Shown here in pieces: positions 1-11,503 of a DNA stretch of 64,000 nucleotides. The stretch's first letter is position 1, and every line of letters begins with the position of its first letter. Position numbers and translations under genes: made by a program. This DNA is from Rattus norvegicus. Lineage: Eukaryota > Chordata > Mammalia > Rodentia > Muridae. The notes beneath the pieces were generated by a model. That model worked only from the letters and a program-made list of their open reading frames with translations. It did not search any database and had not been told where the DNA came from. The stretch spans positions 10,675,001 to 10,739,000 of the forward strand of contig NC_086023.1 in NCBI RefSeq assembly GCF_036323735.1. The letters are read 5' to 3'.

Positions 1-399
1 GAGCACACCAGACAGGACATTGGGGTTTTGAACATAGCTTTAATGGGCAGGAACCTGACTACTTCCATATTTGATGCTAGCAGCGGAGGAAGGGCAGGCT
101 ATGTAGATAGGAAGCTCCTGGGCAGACTTGGGCACACCTGAGAGTGAGAGCACTGAGCTGATGTGGAGAGGGAGGCTACATGGGGTAGAGGAACAACTAG
201 TGGGGTATGCTTCGTGTACAGAGCACTTCAGGGCTGGGACCCACCCAGGTCGCTCTGCACCTTCAGGCAAGCGGCCACAGCCTCCCTTACGTTGGAATGT
301 CTGGGCTGGAGCAAACTGATGGGGGTCGGTGGTGAGAAGGTAGAAGTGGCAGGGTCGGATGGTGACCATTGGATGCCCTAGTGTTGCTACTAGACCCAC
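1..399 (-). other. Unrecognised open stretch ending at an ATTAAA signal
   Basis: Read on the minus strand, this stretch is open for 119 codons and its TAA stop overlaps an ATTAAA hexamer near position 40, a common variant polyadenylation signal. I do not recognise the predicted peptide and see no domain, signal peptide or membrane segment. It could be the last exon or 3' untranslated end of a minus-strand transcript that continues outside the window, or a chance frame. A frame of this length is expected by chance in a window this size. Confidence 0.15.
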
Positions 400-1860
400 A
401 GATGGATGTCAGGCCTTTCCTTCCCAGGTTCCCTGCCTCCGCCTGCACCCTGGTGTGATTACACACTACGGAGGCTTACAGATGTAAGCTGTTTTTGTAA
501 CTGTCATCCACAGTTGCCCAGCGGTTTCTGGAGAAGGCTGAAGTACTCATTTATTCTTCGAGGTGCTGAGCCGGGCAGCAGTAACTGAAAGAGGCTCAGT
601 CGCAGGCCCAGAGTCGCAGGCCCCATTTCCAGCGCTGCTCAGCGCTGCCATGCAGGAGTTCAGAGAGGAAAGGGTGCGCTGCTGAGGCCGTGACTGAAAC
701 CGCCATATGGTGACTCGATGTGCCAACACCCCACAATACACGTCAGTAGATGTGTGAGGAGTTCAGCCTATTCTGGACTTGGTTGAGTTTTGGTTTAAGT
801 TGCAAATATAAAGCCCTTTGAATATGGCCTGTCAGCACGTGTAAAGCATTGTTCAGCCATCACTTTGTGAAACGATGCTGCTGGTGAGGGTGGGGTGAAT
901 GGAGTTTAGAGTGGGAAACAGGGTTGGTTCTTTGCTCTGAGCCAACCAACCAATAAGCTGGGTTCTTTGTGAAGTGAGGTGGAAGCCTTTAGCCCACACA
1001 GCTTCTCTGACAACGTAGGCTAATGATTAGGGCACAAGCACTATTCCTTGTTGTATAAGTGCTGTGTTTTCACCTTCCCTGTGGGAAGCCTCAGGTGTAT
1101 AAAACAACCCCCCACAGTTGAGAAAAGCCTGTGGTCCGCTGAACTGTGGGCTCCTGGATTGAGCTTTCAGGATTAAATCGGCTCTGAGCCGTCAAGTAAG
1201 GGCACAGCCACTTTGAGCTAAGGGGAGACATTAATTCGATAGACACATCATATGGTAAACATGCTTAAATAGTGACATGCCTTGTGCACTCATTCACTTT
1301 CGTAGTGTTCTCCCCACCAGCTACAGTGTGTGTGCCTCAGGTAGTCACCGGGGCTTTGGCAGACCTGTCTGTCAACTTCCGCAGAGGAGGGCCCACCTTC
1401 ATAGAGTTAGGAGTTGGTTGGGAAGAAATTTCCTTCAGACCATTATTCTACACAGGCTTAGGAATACACGTACCTTATATTGTAATGTCCTGACAAATGT
1501 TGGTTTTCTTTTAATTATTAAGTACAGTTTGAAACCTGCTTGCTACTGTAGCCATTTGAATTCACAGTGGATGGGACTTGGCACAGATGCCCTGAAAACA
1601 CAGGATAGTTGTCTTAATGAAAACTTGGACCCTTAAAACTTCCTAGACGTTGAAAGCATTTGAATCATGAGTACTTTGTCCGGTTCTTACCCCAGTCGTG
1701 TTGGCTTCTCCCCAGCCCCTGTAATTGCTGTTACTGTGAATGCTGCTTCTGTTTGGGGGAGTGGTTGATTTGCAGGTCCTCACTGAGTCCCTGCTTTTCC
1801 TAAGATGAGCTCTCTGAAATCCTAAAAACGCCCAGGAGACATACCTTCTTCATAAACATT
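400..1860. other. Unassigned sequence, no gene seen
   Basis: I see no recognisable gene, RNA gene or young repeat here. Short open frames on both strands overlap each other and have no family resemblance. The base composition is ordinary and poor in CpG. Confidence 0.5.
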
Positions 1861-2054
1861 GGGGCTGGAGTGATGACTCAGTGGAGAAAGAACCCTTACT
1901 GCTTTCTCAGAGAACCTAGCTTCAATGCTAGCACCTAAGCGGGTGGCTCTCACGTGCCTGTTATAACTCCAGTTCAGGGAATTTGATGTCCTCTTTTGGA
2001 CTTCATGGGCACCTGCATTCATGTGCATCCCCCACCCCCATGTAATTAAAAAAG

Positions 2055-2058
<4 letters not shown>
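1861..2058 (+). mobile_element. B2-class SINE (diverged), plus strand
   Basis: The element opens with the B2 head GGGGCTGGAGTGATGACTC and keeps the order of B2 landmarks: a tRNA-like 5' part, then a middle with TTCAATGCTAGCACC in place of the usual TTCAATTCCCAGCA. It ends in an A-rich tail that runs directly into an AT microsatellite. The divergence suggests an old copy of B2 or the related B3 group. Confidence 0.7.

Positions 2059-2116
<58 letters not shown>
2059..2116. repeat. (AT)29 microsatellite
   Basis: This is a perfect alternating AT tract of 58 bases that starts in the A-rich tail of the SINE just upstream. SINE tails are common seeds of microsatellites. Perfect AT tracts can extrude cruciforms and are usually length-polymorphic. 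Confidence 0.97.
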
Positions 2117-2119
<3 letters not shown>

Positions 2120-3089
2120 CATCCTAAAAGAGAATTGCCTTTGGGGGGCCTTGCAGTTTGTCTTGTGTCCCGAGAGTCATGGCTTGCTATTTAAGCTGCG
2201 TTTTGACTATCTGAGAATTGCTCTGAGTCTGTTGCAAGACTTTCTTATTTTGTTCACAATATTTGGTTGCCACTTTACTGAATAATGAGAGTATTGCATT
2301 GAAAGTAAAGCTTAAGTCAGGCAAGGCCTGGAAGCTCAGGGCCAGTAGGAGAGCTGAAAGCAAACGCCAGACTGCACAGGTAGTGTGCTCCATTGTGGCG
2401 TAAAGGGGCACGGGGCAAGGTCAGGTCTGCGTGGTTCTCCTGGACAGTGTGCAGCTAGGGCCTGTGAGTGTAGCTGTGTCACAGCACAGCAGCAGTGTGA
2501 GTCGCGATGGCTGACAGAAGGGCTAGCTCCGTCACTGGGCCGCTCTCAGCTGTGAGTCCTGTGAGCTGTGGACAGGTATAGGAAGGTGACGCCTTGCTTC
2601 ATCTGTGAGCTGTGGACAGGTATAGGAGCTGCAGTTGTACTAGCCAGGTCTTCAAATGACGATGACTTCGTTTTTGTAAGATTTTGTATTCTCTCATGAC
2701 CCAGAATTTTGAATTTGGATGAGTTAAGACATAAATTGGATGTTAAGATAGGGACTAGAAAGTCCTGTTGTGGTCCTCTGTGTGTTTGCTCTGTTGTCCC
2801 AGGGTTCTAACCTTTTAAAGAGTCATTGTGGGTCAATCAAGTTAGACTTTTTTATTGTTGTTGTTGTTAAGAGATCTTAATAGTTTTAGTTTGAACTATA
2901 TCTGAAGATTCATAAACAGCATTTATAGAGCACAGAGTTGAAATTGTGAACCCAGACTTGGCTTTCTGTAGCTAAAAGCTTACAGTGTGGCGCCCTGTAA
3001 ACTCCAATTCTCTTAGAACTTCCTTTCTGTGCTGGGGCTCCTTCCACCAGAGAACCTTTCAAACAGTCACTAATCAAGAGTATTTAGGG
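2117..3089. other. Unassigned sequence with a 44-bp-spaced duplication
   Basis: No gene is recognised. A 25-base segment beginning CTGTGAGCTGTGGACAGG occurs at 2559-2583 and again, identically, at 2603-2627, so a 44-bp unit has been partly duplicated in tandem. A short run of TTG triplets lies near 2857. Confidence 0.5.
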
Positions 3090-3190
3090 TAGGGAAAATT
3101 GCAGTATTTTCTCACCACGTAGCCCAGGCTGGCCTGGAGCTTGTGTACTTCTACCTCAGTCTCAGTGGCGTTGACAGGCGTTTGTCACAG
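3090..3190 (-). mobile_element. B1 SINE fragment, minus strand
   Basis: The stretch contains the minus-strand B1 signature GTAGCCCAGGCTGGCCTGGAG followed by a diverged CCTCAGTCTCAGTGGCGTTGACAGGCG. B1 derives from 7SL RNA. The copy is partial and old. Confidence 0.65.
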
Positions 3191-3558
3191 CAGCTGCCAC
3201 ACAGCCGTCTTTTCCAAGTAACCGAGAAAACCTTCCTCTTCTGAGTTAGAACTGCTTTTAGAAGCACTTCAAATGTAAGATTTTTTCCTAAGTGTGTTGC
3301 CTTCGAGCCTTTTAAGATTACACAGGTGAGTTTTTTTTTTTTTTCTTGCAATGTGAGGAAACACACCCATGGCTTTGTTACTGTGTTGAGCATTTTGCTC
3401 TGAGACTGAGATATCAGACTTGTCCAAAGCTTGTGTTTCTGTTCCTGATTTTTGCTCATCGTTGTCAGCTGTTGCTTTTTATTTCTGGCACTTAAATGTC
3501 CTGCCTCTGAGCTCTTTGTGAGGTGCAGTAAGAACCCAGGTGCACTCATGCTTACACA
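3191..3558. other. Unassigned sequence
   Basis: No gene or repeat is recognised apart from a T-run at about 3331-3344. The long minus-strand open frame that crosses this region into the CT repeat is kept open mainly by low-complexity sequence. Confidence 0.45.
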
Positions 3559-3577
3559 ACACACACACACACACACA

Positions 3578-3630
<53 letters not shown>
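3559..3630. repeat. Compound microsatellite (AC)11(TC)25
   Basis: A perfect AC tract at 3559-3580 runs directly into a perfect TC tract at 3581-3630. Arg/Glu or Ser/Leu repeat peptides in frames that cross it are artefacts of this tract. Confidence 0.97.
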
Positions 3631-3633
<3 letters not shown>

Positions 3634-4179
3634 TGGTTTACATCTTACTATCTGCTCTGTCTCGAAAGCGTCATCCTCAGCATGCAGAGGTGTGGCTGCT
3701 CCTTTATCCTGCTGCAGTCTGCATGTCAGCGATGCGGGGGATGTGGTGCCGTGCAGATGAGTGTCCGTGTTCTTGAGTGTCTGCACCAGGTGCACAGTGC
3801 TGCCTGCTCAGAGCTCCCTCTCCCTCCCGAAGACCATCTCGGCATTCTTCTTGCTCTGTCTCCGATGAATTTTAATCAGGCTTATTTTACTTCATAAAAT
3901 AGAATCCGGGGGACACCCTGATTTGTGTTCAGCTTCTTTGCAGACCATTAATCTGTGAGACCCACCCATCTTGTGGCTTATGGTTCCTTCTTTGATGTGG
4001 ACTGAACTAGTACTATTTGTGTGAATATTTGAGGCACATCAGTTTTGCCTGTTAAGGATGAAGTTACTATGAAGATGACTATATATATGTTGTTAGAGGA
4101 TGTGAATCTTTCTGAATTATTTCTTCCTAGAAATACAGTATATTGGGCTAAATAGTAAGTATAGTCCAAGTACTCATCA
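3631..4179. other. Unassigned sequence
   Basis: I see no recognisable gene or repeat. Short open frames here have no family resemblance. Confidence 0.45.
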
Positions 4180-4440
4180 CTATTCTGTCGCTGTAATAAA
4201 GGCAGTGTGTATCTTGACTTCCCAGATGGAGTCCGGAATGGTGGGGAAGACATGGGGCAGGAGTTGGAAGCAGGAGATGCCTGCTGGTGCTTAGCTCAGG
4301 CTTCTTATATAATCTAAGATCCCAACCTAAGGAATGGAGCCACCTACAGTGGGCGGGTGGTTTCCCACCTCTATTAGCATAATCATGGTAACCCTCGAGG
4401 CAGGAGTCCAGGTGATTCAAAAGCTCATCTAGTTGACAGT
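4180..4440 (+). repeat. Old middle-repetitive element, family not assigned
   Basis: The run GTCGCTGTAATAAA, followed by a block around GGAATGGAGCCACCTACAG and a tail at CATCTAGTTGACAGTC, resembles a widespread rodent interspersed repeat. In intact copies that repeat opens near a TGCTGTGATAAA motif and ends near a TCAAGTTGACA motif. Divergence is high and I cannot name the family; an LTR (MaLR-like) origin is one possibility. Confidence 0.4.
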
Positions 4441-4787
4441 CCTCTCTGTTCCCACAGGTTCTTCCAGATGCTTTGCAGGTATGTGAAACTAAAAGTGCCC
4501 TATTACTGAGTACATGCCTCTGTGAGTAAGGTAGAGTTGCATCTGCATATGCAGAAGGGGTAGGGGGCGTGCAAACAGTAGTTGACTTTGTAGTAGAACC
4601 TCAACAGAGACAGCGTTTTGCATGCACAAGGTTCCTGAAACCTACCCCTTTCTACACTCAGGGACAACTGTGTCACCAGTTTTCCCCGTGGTGACACATG
4701 TCTCATCAGTAGTGCAAGAGGGCCCTGGGAGCTACATGGTTTCCTGACTTACTGTTAATGCCAGGGTTATTATTTTCCCTGTAATTT

Positions 4788-4959
4788 TTTTAAAAAAATT
4801 ATTTATTTATTATATATTAGTACACTGTAAGTCTTCAGACACATCAGAAGAGGGCATCAGATCTCATTACAGATGGTTGTGAGTCACTGTGTGGTTGCTG
4901 GGATTTGAACTCAGGACCTCTGGAAGAGCAGTCAGTGCTGAGCCATCTCTCCAGTCCCC
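4788..4959 (-). mobile_element. B2 SINE, minus strand
   Basis: Read on the plus strand it goes from the A/T-rich tail (TTATTTATTTATTATA) through AGTACACTGTAAGTCTTCAG and GGTTGTGAGTCACTGTGTGG to the 5' head GAGCCATCTCTCCAGTCCCC. All B2 landmarks are in order, so the copy is nearly full length and only moderately diverged. Confidence 0.92.
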
Positions 4960-5139
4960 ATTTTCCCTGTTCTTTATATTTTAGCAAGAAATTTAGTTTG
5001 TACAGGGGAAATGCAAATTATAGTAGTTCAAAATAAAAATATTTAATGTGCAAAGTATACTCTTACTCATGCATAGAGATTAATAAATTATATACATGGT
5101 CTTTGAGTACTGCAGGTTTCTTTCCTCCTAGTTTGTTTT
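4960..5139. other. Unassigned A/T-rich spacer
   Basis: No gene or repeat is recognised in this short A/T-rich spacer between two SINEs. Confidence 0.4.
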
Positions 5140-5400
5140 CTTTGTTTTTGTTTCGTTTTGGAGTGCATTGTGGTAGATATGTGATCTTGTGTGTGTATGT
5201 GGGCCAGAGTGTCATCTTCAGTCACCTCTCCCTTGTCTCTTGAGATGGACTCTCTTGCTGAACTTGGAGCTCATTAATTCAGCTAGGTTAGCTGGCCAGT
5301 AGGTTCGGGGTCTGCAGCCACATTTCTTACATGGGGGTCGGTGGGTGGGTTCAAGGTCAGGTTCTTATTACCTGCTGCACGTGGCCCCACCCCTAGTCTC
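5140..5400 (-). mobile_element. B4/RSINE-type SINE, minus strand
   Basis: The block GAACTTGGAGCTCATTAATTC followed by AGCTAGGTTAGCTGGCCAGTAGG is characteristic of the B1-related half of the rodent B4/RSINE composite SINEs, read in the minus orientation. The rest is diverged, so the edges are approximate. Confidence 0.55.
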
Positions 5401-5552
5401 CCAGTCCCTGATTTTTATAAGGCAGCTTTGATTTCCTGTTTGATCACTGACATTAACATAGCAGAAACTATCTCTCAGTATTCTAGAAATCTGTTTAGTT
5501 TGGATTGTGGGGTGGGGGTTGGGGATAGGAGAGCAAGAGCACCTAGGCGTCT

Positions 5553-5555
<3 letters not shown>

Positions 5556-5605
<50 letters not shown>
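5556..5605. repeat. (TC)25 microsatellite
   Basis: This is a perfect TC/GA tract of 50 bases, the same unit and almost the same length as the one at 3581-3630. The polypurine strand could form an intramolecular triplex. Confidence 0.97.
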
Positions 5606-5610
<5 letters not shown>

Positions 5611-5709
5611 CAGCAGCAGATCCCATGGAACTTGGAGCCTTGCACACTTAAGGGAAATTTTTTTCCACCACAATAAAGATCTTTATCTGTGGGAACAAAT
5701 TCAAAAGAT

Positions 5710-5815
5710 CCAAAGGTGTTGGTGTGGTTGTGACCTAGCTGCTATGCAGGTGGTGAAAATCAAACCCAGGTCTTCTGCAAGAGCAGCTTCTCTTCTTAAC
5801 CAATGAGCCATTTTT
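5710..5815 (-). mobile_element. B2/B3-type SINE remnant, minus strand
   Basis: The motifs AATCAAACCCAGGTCTTCTGC and TTAACCAATGAGCCATTTT are the minus-strand middle and head of a B3/B2-class SINE. The tail half is missing or too diverged to recognise. Confidence 0.55.
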
Positions 5816-5891
5816 TAAGACCCCAAGGAATTAAGTTTAAACAGTACATACAAAGGTGGCTTGGATAGACTAGAAAAATTATATTCAAGAA

Positions 5892-6108
5892 TGTCACAAA
5901 TTGGGGCTGGAGAGATGACTCAGCGGTTAACAGCACTGACTGCTCTTGTAGAGGCCCTGAGTTCGAATCCCAGCAACCACATGGTGGCTTACAACCATCT
6001 GTAATGAGATCTGATGCCCTCTTCAGGTGTGTCTGAAGACATCGACAATGTACTCACATACGTAAAATAAATAAATACATCTTTAGAAAAAAAAGACTGT
6101 CACAAATT
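5892..6108 (+). mobile_element. B2 SINE with 11-bp target-site duplication, plus strand
   Basis: A full-length B2 body (5903-6097) starts GGGGCTGGAGAGATGACTC and keeps the tRNA-like B box GAGTTCGAATCCCAG. It ends with AATAAATAAATACATC and a short A tail. The direct repeat TGTCACAAATT lies immediately on both sides (5892-5902 and 6098-6108), the duplication expected from L1-driven insertion. The A and B boxes form an internal RNA polymerase III promoter. Confidence 0.95.
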
Positions 6109-7827
6109 ATAGCCAAAGATGTAAGATTGTCTTATAAAAGAATGCAGTAAAGAACTTTATAGCTAGAGAAATGAAAAGTGGTCTTGTATTTTTTTCTGTT
6201 TTTGTTTTTGACAGAAGTTTAGTAGTTGCAACATTTGGGTCTTTATATTTGTTAAATGACTTACTCTGTTCAAACTTGGTGGACTGATTAGTTCTCCTTG
6301 TCCAGCACAAGCTCTGTGTGTTCCCCTTTTCCGTGTCTTAGGTATGCTAATTAGTCAGACAGACGAGAGAAGGAAGGTATATAGTGCTAAGTTGTACAAC
6401 TTGTCATACCAGTTGTACAGTGTCTTTTGTTTTGCTCCAACTAGATGAAAGGTTTATTTAAGTGTGGCCACACTGGTACTGCATTCCTGGTGAGCTTGGA
6501 GGGTTAATGACAATCTTTGTCATAGAAATCAGGAAATGTGGGTTGAGTCTCTGGGATGTGCAGGGCTGGCTCATTAGCTCGCTCCTTCCCAGAGGCCTGG
6601 GGATGGTTGGAGGTTTCTGGTGGTAGGTCATGCGGCTTCAGAGAACTTTTCGTCTGCCTGTCACCGGCTGTCATTTCTCATCTGTCAGTTTATTCTTCTA
6701 TCTTTCCATCTATCCATCCAGCCTGACTGTTTCTATATTCATTTTGTTTCTTAAAACGTCTCTTAACATTGGTGTTTGGTTAAATTACCCACTGGATGGT
6801 TGCTCTCTCTAGCAAGACCCGGACTGGACACCAGGTAGGTTTTGTGCCAGTCAGTTTGTTTTCGTTGTGCTGTGGGCTTGGTTGTGAGGACAATCATGTT
6901 GAGGGGTCATCCATGCTGTTGAACTGGTTGCCTTTTAGCTGAGTAGACTTTCTCAGTCTGCGCTGTAGGTTATGGCACTTTGGTTTTTTTAAATTAGGGT
7001 AGATGGAAGAGCTACTTAAAAACAGGCGTCCGTGAGACATGAGTGGACTGATCTGATTTGGGCTCAGCAAGCTTTTAGGTGTCACTGGGTTCTGGTTACT
7101 TCTGTGAAAATGCCTGGCCTTGTTGTGGCTGTGCCGGTGTAGGTGAGCATTTAGGAGAGTGACATCTTCTATGTTACAAGATGTACTTCTTTCAGGTAGA
7201 CTCCTTAATAACACCACGATCCAAATGGAGCTCAGTACAAAGCAGGGGCTGCATTTGAACACTGCTCATGTACAGAGTGTTGCAGACACAACCAGGGCAC
7301 CTTTGATCTGGAGCAGATCTCAAGGCTACAAGCCACCTTGTAGCAGGAGTGGAAAACTTTGAAATTCACAAGGACTCAGAGGCCTCGGCGTGGGTTAGTT
7401 ACTGATCGTCCCATCTCCAGCCTTACTGAAACCTGGCGAGGAAGTTAGTTATTAGAACCCCTGAGGACCTGCTAAGCTGACAATACCCGGGGGTCTTTTC
7501 TTTTAAGGGTGTCTCTGTTGCTGTGAGTTACTGTTGACAGTCTCCAGAGTTTAGCCAGGGAACGTTAGATACTGACTGACCTTTCCATCCACCATTTGGA
7601 GCACTGTGAGGGTTGGAGAGGGTTGAGAGCCCAGCGGCTTGCTCAGAATTGACTCTGCACCTCCTTCCCAAGGGCTGGCTCTCCTACATGTTGGATCTGA
7701 GGGTTTGAGGATGTGATTGGCCATCTGCATGGTTCTTTATACATAAGTAACACAAGAGATTAAAAACTATTAAATATGATGTCATTTGAATAAAAAAAGA
7801 AACGAAAATAAAAAAGAACAAGTTAGC
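6109..7827. other. Unassigned sequence, no gene seen
   Basis: I see no recognisable exon or RNA gene. Open frames are short and overlap on both strands. A minus-strand 122-codon frame at 6894-7262 has no recognisable motif. Confidence 0.45.
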
Positions 7828-7945
7828 TAGGCATGATTGTGTATACCTTGAATCCCAAGCCATAGGAGGTAGAGACAGGTGGATATCTGTGAGTTCCATG
7901 CCAGCTAGGGGTACACGAGACCCTGCCTCAAATAAGAAATACATA
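7828..7945 (+). mobile_element. B1 SINE (diverged), plus strand
   Basis: The element keeps the B1 order GGCATGATTGTGTATACCTTGAATCCCA... through GGAGGTAGAGACAGGTGGAT to the end ACACGAGACCCTGCCTCAAA. The first GGCATG block contains the 7SL-derived A-box region. It is diverged from the young B1 consensus. Confidence 0.85.
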
Positions 7946-10900
7946 ATTACATTTTAAAAATGTAAAACTTGTCAGTTTTCCTCCTGTAGAATTGCATATT
8001 TAATGAGTGAAGCATCTTACAATTTAAGCTTATGTATAAGTCTAAGAGTCAAAGCCAGGGCTTGTCCTTGGCTTCATTTATATTGATTTATTTTGTGATC
8101 TTGTTTTGAAGTCACAGCAGGGAAGTGGCTGTGTCAATTCACATGTATGTGGGAGCCTGTAAATGGGGATGGGGACATGCTTTCTGCACCCAGGTGTATG
8201 CACTGACTCAGTTCAGATTGTAAGTACTAGATAGCCGCCTTGGAAAGAGTATGTGGGGCCATAGGTCGGCAGCCGGAAGACCTGAAGTGTTGCTCAGAAC
8301 ATGGAGTTTCGGTGGAAGTCTGTTAAAACCCCAGCTGGGCGTGTGGCTTGCCTCGCCAGTTGCTGGGAGGTGGGGAGTAGCCAGGACTGGCTTCCTGGTG
8401 GCTCCATCTGAACTCCCTGTTGCTAGAATGGTAGGCTAGTCTTAGAGAGAATAGTCAGCTGCTTGCAGTGACAGTCATGGCCTCCGTCTATGAGCCCAGG
8501 AGGCAGCAGTGTCTGAGCTTTGGCAGAAAGACCAAAATGCCAGACCACAGTAGTGGGCCTATGTCATCTGTTGCGGGCGGGGGCAGAGGTCATTTTAGAG
8601 CATATAAAGAATAGGGTCTTAAGTTAGCAGCTAACATGCTGCTTTCTATTAAGTTATTAAATGAATGTTGAAGGAGTGACTGCATTTTATTAAGGCTATC
8701 ATCAAAACAACACTTTCAGAACCACTCCAGTGTAAACCACTGGTTTTGTAATCAAATCTTTACAGTTCATCTCTCCTGGCCCAGTAACGCTTGAGCAAAT
8801 GTCTCCAGTGTGGTGGAGGCAGTTTTGCTCTGTGGAATGGAAGCACGATTCAGGTGAGTGGTGCCATCGTCACCAGTAGCACGAGCAGCGAAAGCAGCAA
8901 ATCTGTCGAATTCTGTCCAGCTCTGCTACCGAAACCACAGAACATCTGAGAGGTTTCTTCATGTGGGCAACAGTGGGCACTTCCTCTTTTTCCATTTTCT
9001 ATAATGACTGTTTACTTATTTTATAGTCTTTAAAGTTGAAAGGGAACAGGACACCCTAAGGGAGACCTGGCCAGATCAGGAGGCTACAGGAAATGAGGTG
9101 ACATTGTCACTGAAGCAGGTTACAGGAATAACAGCGTGGTTTGGGTTGAGTGGGAAAGTGGGTTAACTTTACCCTTAGAAGTTGTTGATTTCCAAAGGAC
9201 ATCCCATGTGGGAGAGGAAACCATGAGCACAGCCTTTCTCTACCTCTGGCACCCAGTGCTTGATAATTCATAGACAGAGCGGGTGAATGAATGAATGAAT
9301 GAAGGCTGCATGGATTGACTGGATTCACCTGGCTGTATCCACCTGGCAGCCATAGTATGTTTGAGGAGTTAGAGACAACAGAAATACCTGAGGTGGAAGG
9401 GGGACCTGCTTGGCGTGCGGTATCCTGAGAATGTGTGTCCTTGACATTTGCATGCCAGTCTTGCTACTGACCAAGGGCTGTGGAGGGGGACAGCAGAGGG
9501 TGGGATGGGGCCACCCTGGGTAAGCCTTGGGTGGCTTGGGTGAGGCTGGGCTTAGGGCTCAGAACTCAGTGTCCGGGCTGGAGATGGATTGCCTTGGAAG
9601 TGTTGAGCCATTCACTGTATAGCTCGAGGGTTGTATTTACCATGCCTACTGTTTTACTGTTGGACTCTTTAGGTGCTTCCTTGATTTTACTTTTATTTAC
9701 TTTTCAAAATTTTTATTTATTTTACAATCTCCTACCAGGTTAAATTCATGCCATCATGTTGGGAGTCGAAATTTCAAAAGCAGTTGGGTCACATCACAGT
9801 ATTTGAGTGAGACGATGTCACAGCCGTAGCTTTGGCAATATGGCATAATTGTTTGTAGGAGCAGTGACACCACTGTCATCACAGGAACCTGATGCAGCTC
9901 ACGGTCCACCCCTCCCGAGTGAGTCTTCTGCTGTTCATTGGTATCCTTGTTGAAACTGGCTATTTTTGTTATCTTCCTACCCCTGGTAATTTTGCTTTTT
10001 AACAGAGAAAACTGTTTCAAGCATCACTGCTGCGCTCTTACAGTTGCTGCACGTGCTATCTAAAGTGTAATTTGTATTTATAGCCACCTCTCCCGTGAGT
10101 CACTCCGATATTCTGCCCTATTTTTAGTCTTTTTTTCTTTCACAAGTTTGTGTGCCTGTGACACATACTGAACCTGCCCTCTGCCACTGAGCTGCACTCC
10201 CCACCCCACTCTGTTTAAACAAGACTCGGACCGAAAGAGAGTATTAAAGGCAGCCTTATTTGTTCCGCAGCCACCCCTGTTTTCAGCTACTGGAATACTG
10301 AAGGACAGCATGCTTCCTTACCATTTCCTTGGTGTGCATGTCCTTGGACAGGTTCGTGTCTATCGTTGGAGTGCACCAGGTCTGCAGTGCCTCCTCTGCT
10401 CCACAGACTCTGTGTACTGACTAACTATTGAAGATTGCACATGCTCCCGGGGCGTTTGGAGTAGCCTCCGTGGTTTCTGTGTGAGTGCCCTCTGAGTCAG
10501 GAGTTGGCAGTCTAGCCTCCACATAATAATGGGATAGCTGCGTCAAGGTGGCACCCGCAGAGCCTCCTGCCAGTCCAACTCCAGTGTGACAAGAGGCCAC
10601 TTGGACTCTGCAATCCCAGAAGCACAACCCTGGTATCATCTTTATTTTTCTTTGTTGTTTTCTTTTGCTCCTGGGGGGTTGAACCCAGGGACTCCATGAA
10701 TGCTAAGCACATGCTGTCCCCTAGTCATATCTTAGTTCCTACAAACATCTTAAAAATCAACTGTGTGGAAAACCTCTGAAGGCTTTTTTCTCTTTTTTGG
10801 CTGTGGAATTAGCAGTTACTGTAGCCATCACTGTAATGGCATCCTTACTCAGCACCCACTCTGTCACTGGGAGCCTCTGTGGATGTTTCCTTCTGTTTGC

Positions 10901-11228
10901 CTTTCTAACAACTCGGGTCACAGATGAAGTAGCTCAGGCCAGGGAGATGAGCTGGTTTAGTCAGGATCACACTTGACAGGCAGCAGATGTCACCCTTTGG
11001 AGCGGTGGTTTGTCAGGTCCCGAAATGTGTGACTTTTAAGTATGTTCAGGGGTGAGGGATCTGGAAGAACTGCATCAGGAGCACATGTTGGCGTTGCCCA
11101 TCGACACGCTGAATACCAGCAAGCACGCAGACTGCTCTCCATCGCTGCCCGTGCCCGTGCCCGTGCACTGGTTGGTATTTTACCCAGAAGCCCAAGGTTC
11201 CCCGGACCTAGGCAAACCCTGCTATTTT
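7946..11228. other. Unassigned sequence with minor low-complexity tracts
   Basis: No gene is recognised across these 3.3 kb. A short GAAT run (about five units, 9283-9303) lies in the middle, and a G-rich patch spans about 9484-9560. A weak ID- or B4-like remnant with TTGAACCCAGGGACTCC followed by a diverged GCTAAGCACATGCTG lies at about 10664-10740 in the minus orientation. Confidence 0.45.
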
Positions 11229-11345
11229 TTGTTTGTTTTCACTTTTTCAAGATAGGGGTTCTCTCTGTAGACCAGGCTGGCCTTGAGATCTGCCTGCCTC
11301 TGCCTCCCGAGTACTGGATTAAGGCTTGGGATGCCAAAGCCTGTG
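11229..11345 (-). mobile_element. B1 SINE, minus strand (first of a pair)
   Basis: Minus-strand B1 landmarks are present: AGATAGGGGTTCTCTCTGTAG, then ACCAGGCTGGCCTTGAGATC, then TGCCTCTGCCTCCCGAGTAC. The 5' end of the element (right side) is diverged. Confidence 0.8.
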
Positions 11346-11385
11346 ATCTTTATGGAAGGTCATTCACAAGGTGTGACTGCTGTTT

Positions 11386-11503
11386 GGTTTTAGACAGGGT
11401 TTCTCTGAGTAACAGAATCCAGGGTGGCCTGAAACCACAGGACCCAGCAGCCCGTGCCTCACAGGTGAGTGCTAGTATCAAAGGCACGTGCTACCATGCC
11501 CAG
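11386..11503 (-). mobile_element. B1 SINE, minus strand (second of a pair)
   Basis: The motif TTTAGACAGGGTTTCTCTGAG starts a second minus-strand B1 about 40 bases after the first. It ends with AAAGGCACGTGCTACCATGCC, the complement of the B1 head. The middle is diverged. The two copies probably inserted independently in the same orientation. Confidence 0.75.

Noticed and set aside
3151..3795. A 214-codon minus-strand open frame with a long Arg-Glu repeat
   Set aside because: The Arg-Glu and Cys-Val runs are translations of the CT and AC microsatellite; parallel Ser-Leu and His-Thr frames exist on the other strand. No homology outside the tract.
5368..5676. Open frames with Arg-Glu or Ser-Leu repeats at the second CT tract
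   Set aside because: Same artefact of a dinucleotide repeat without stop codons.
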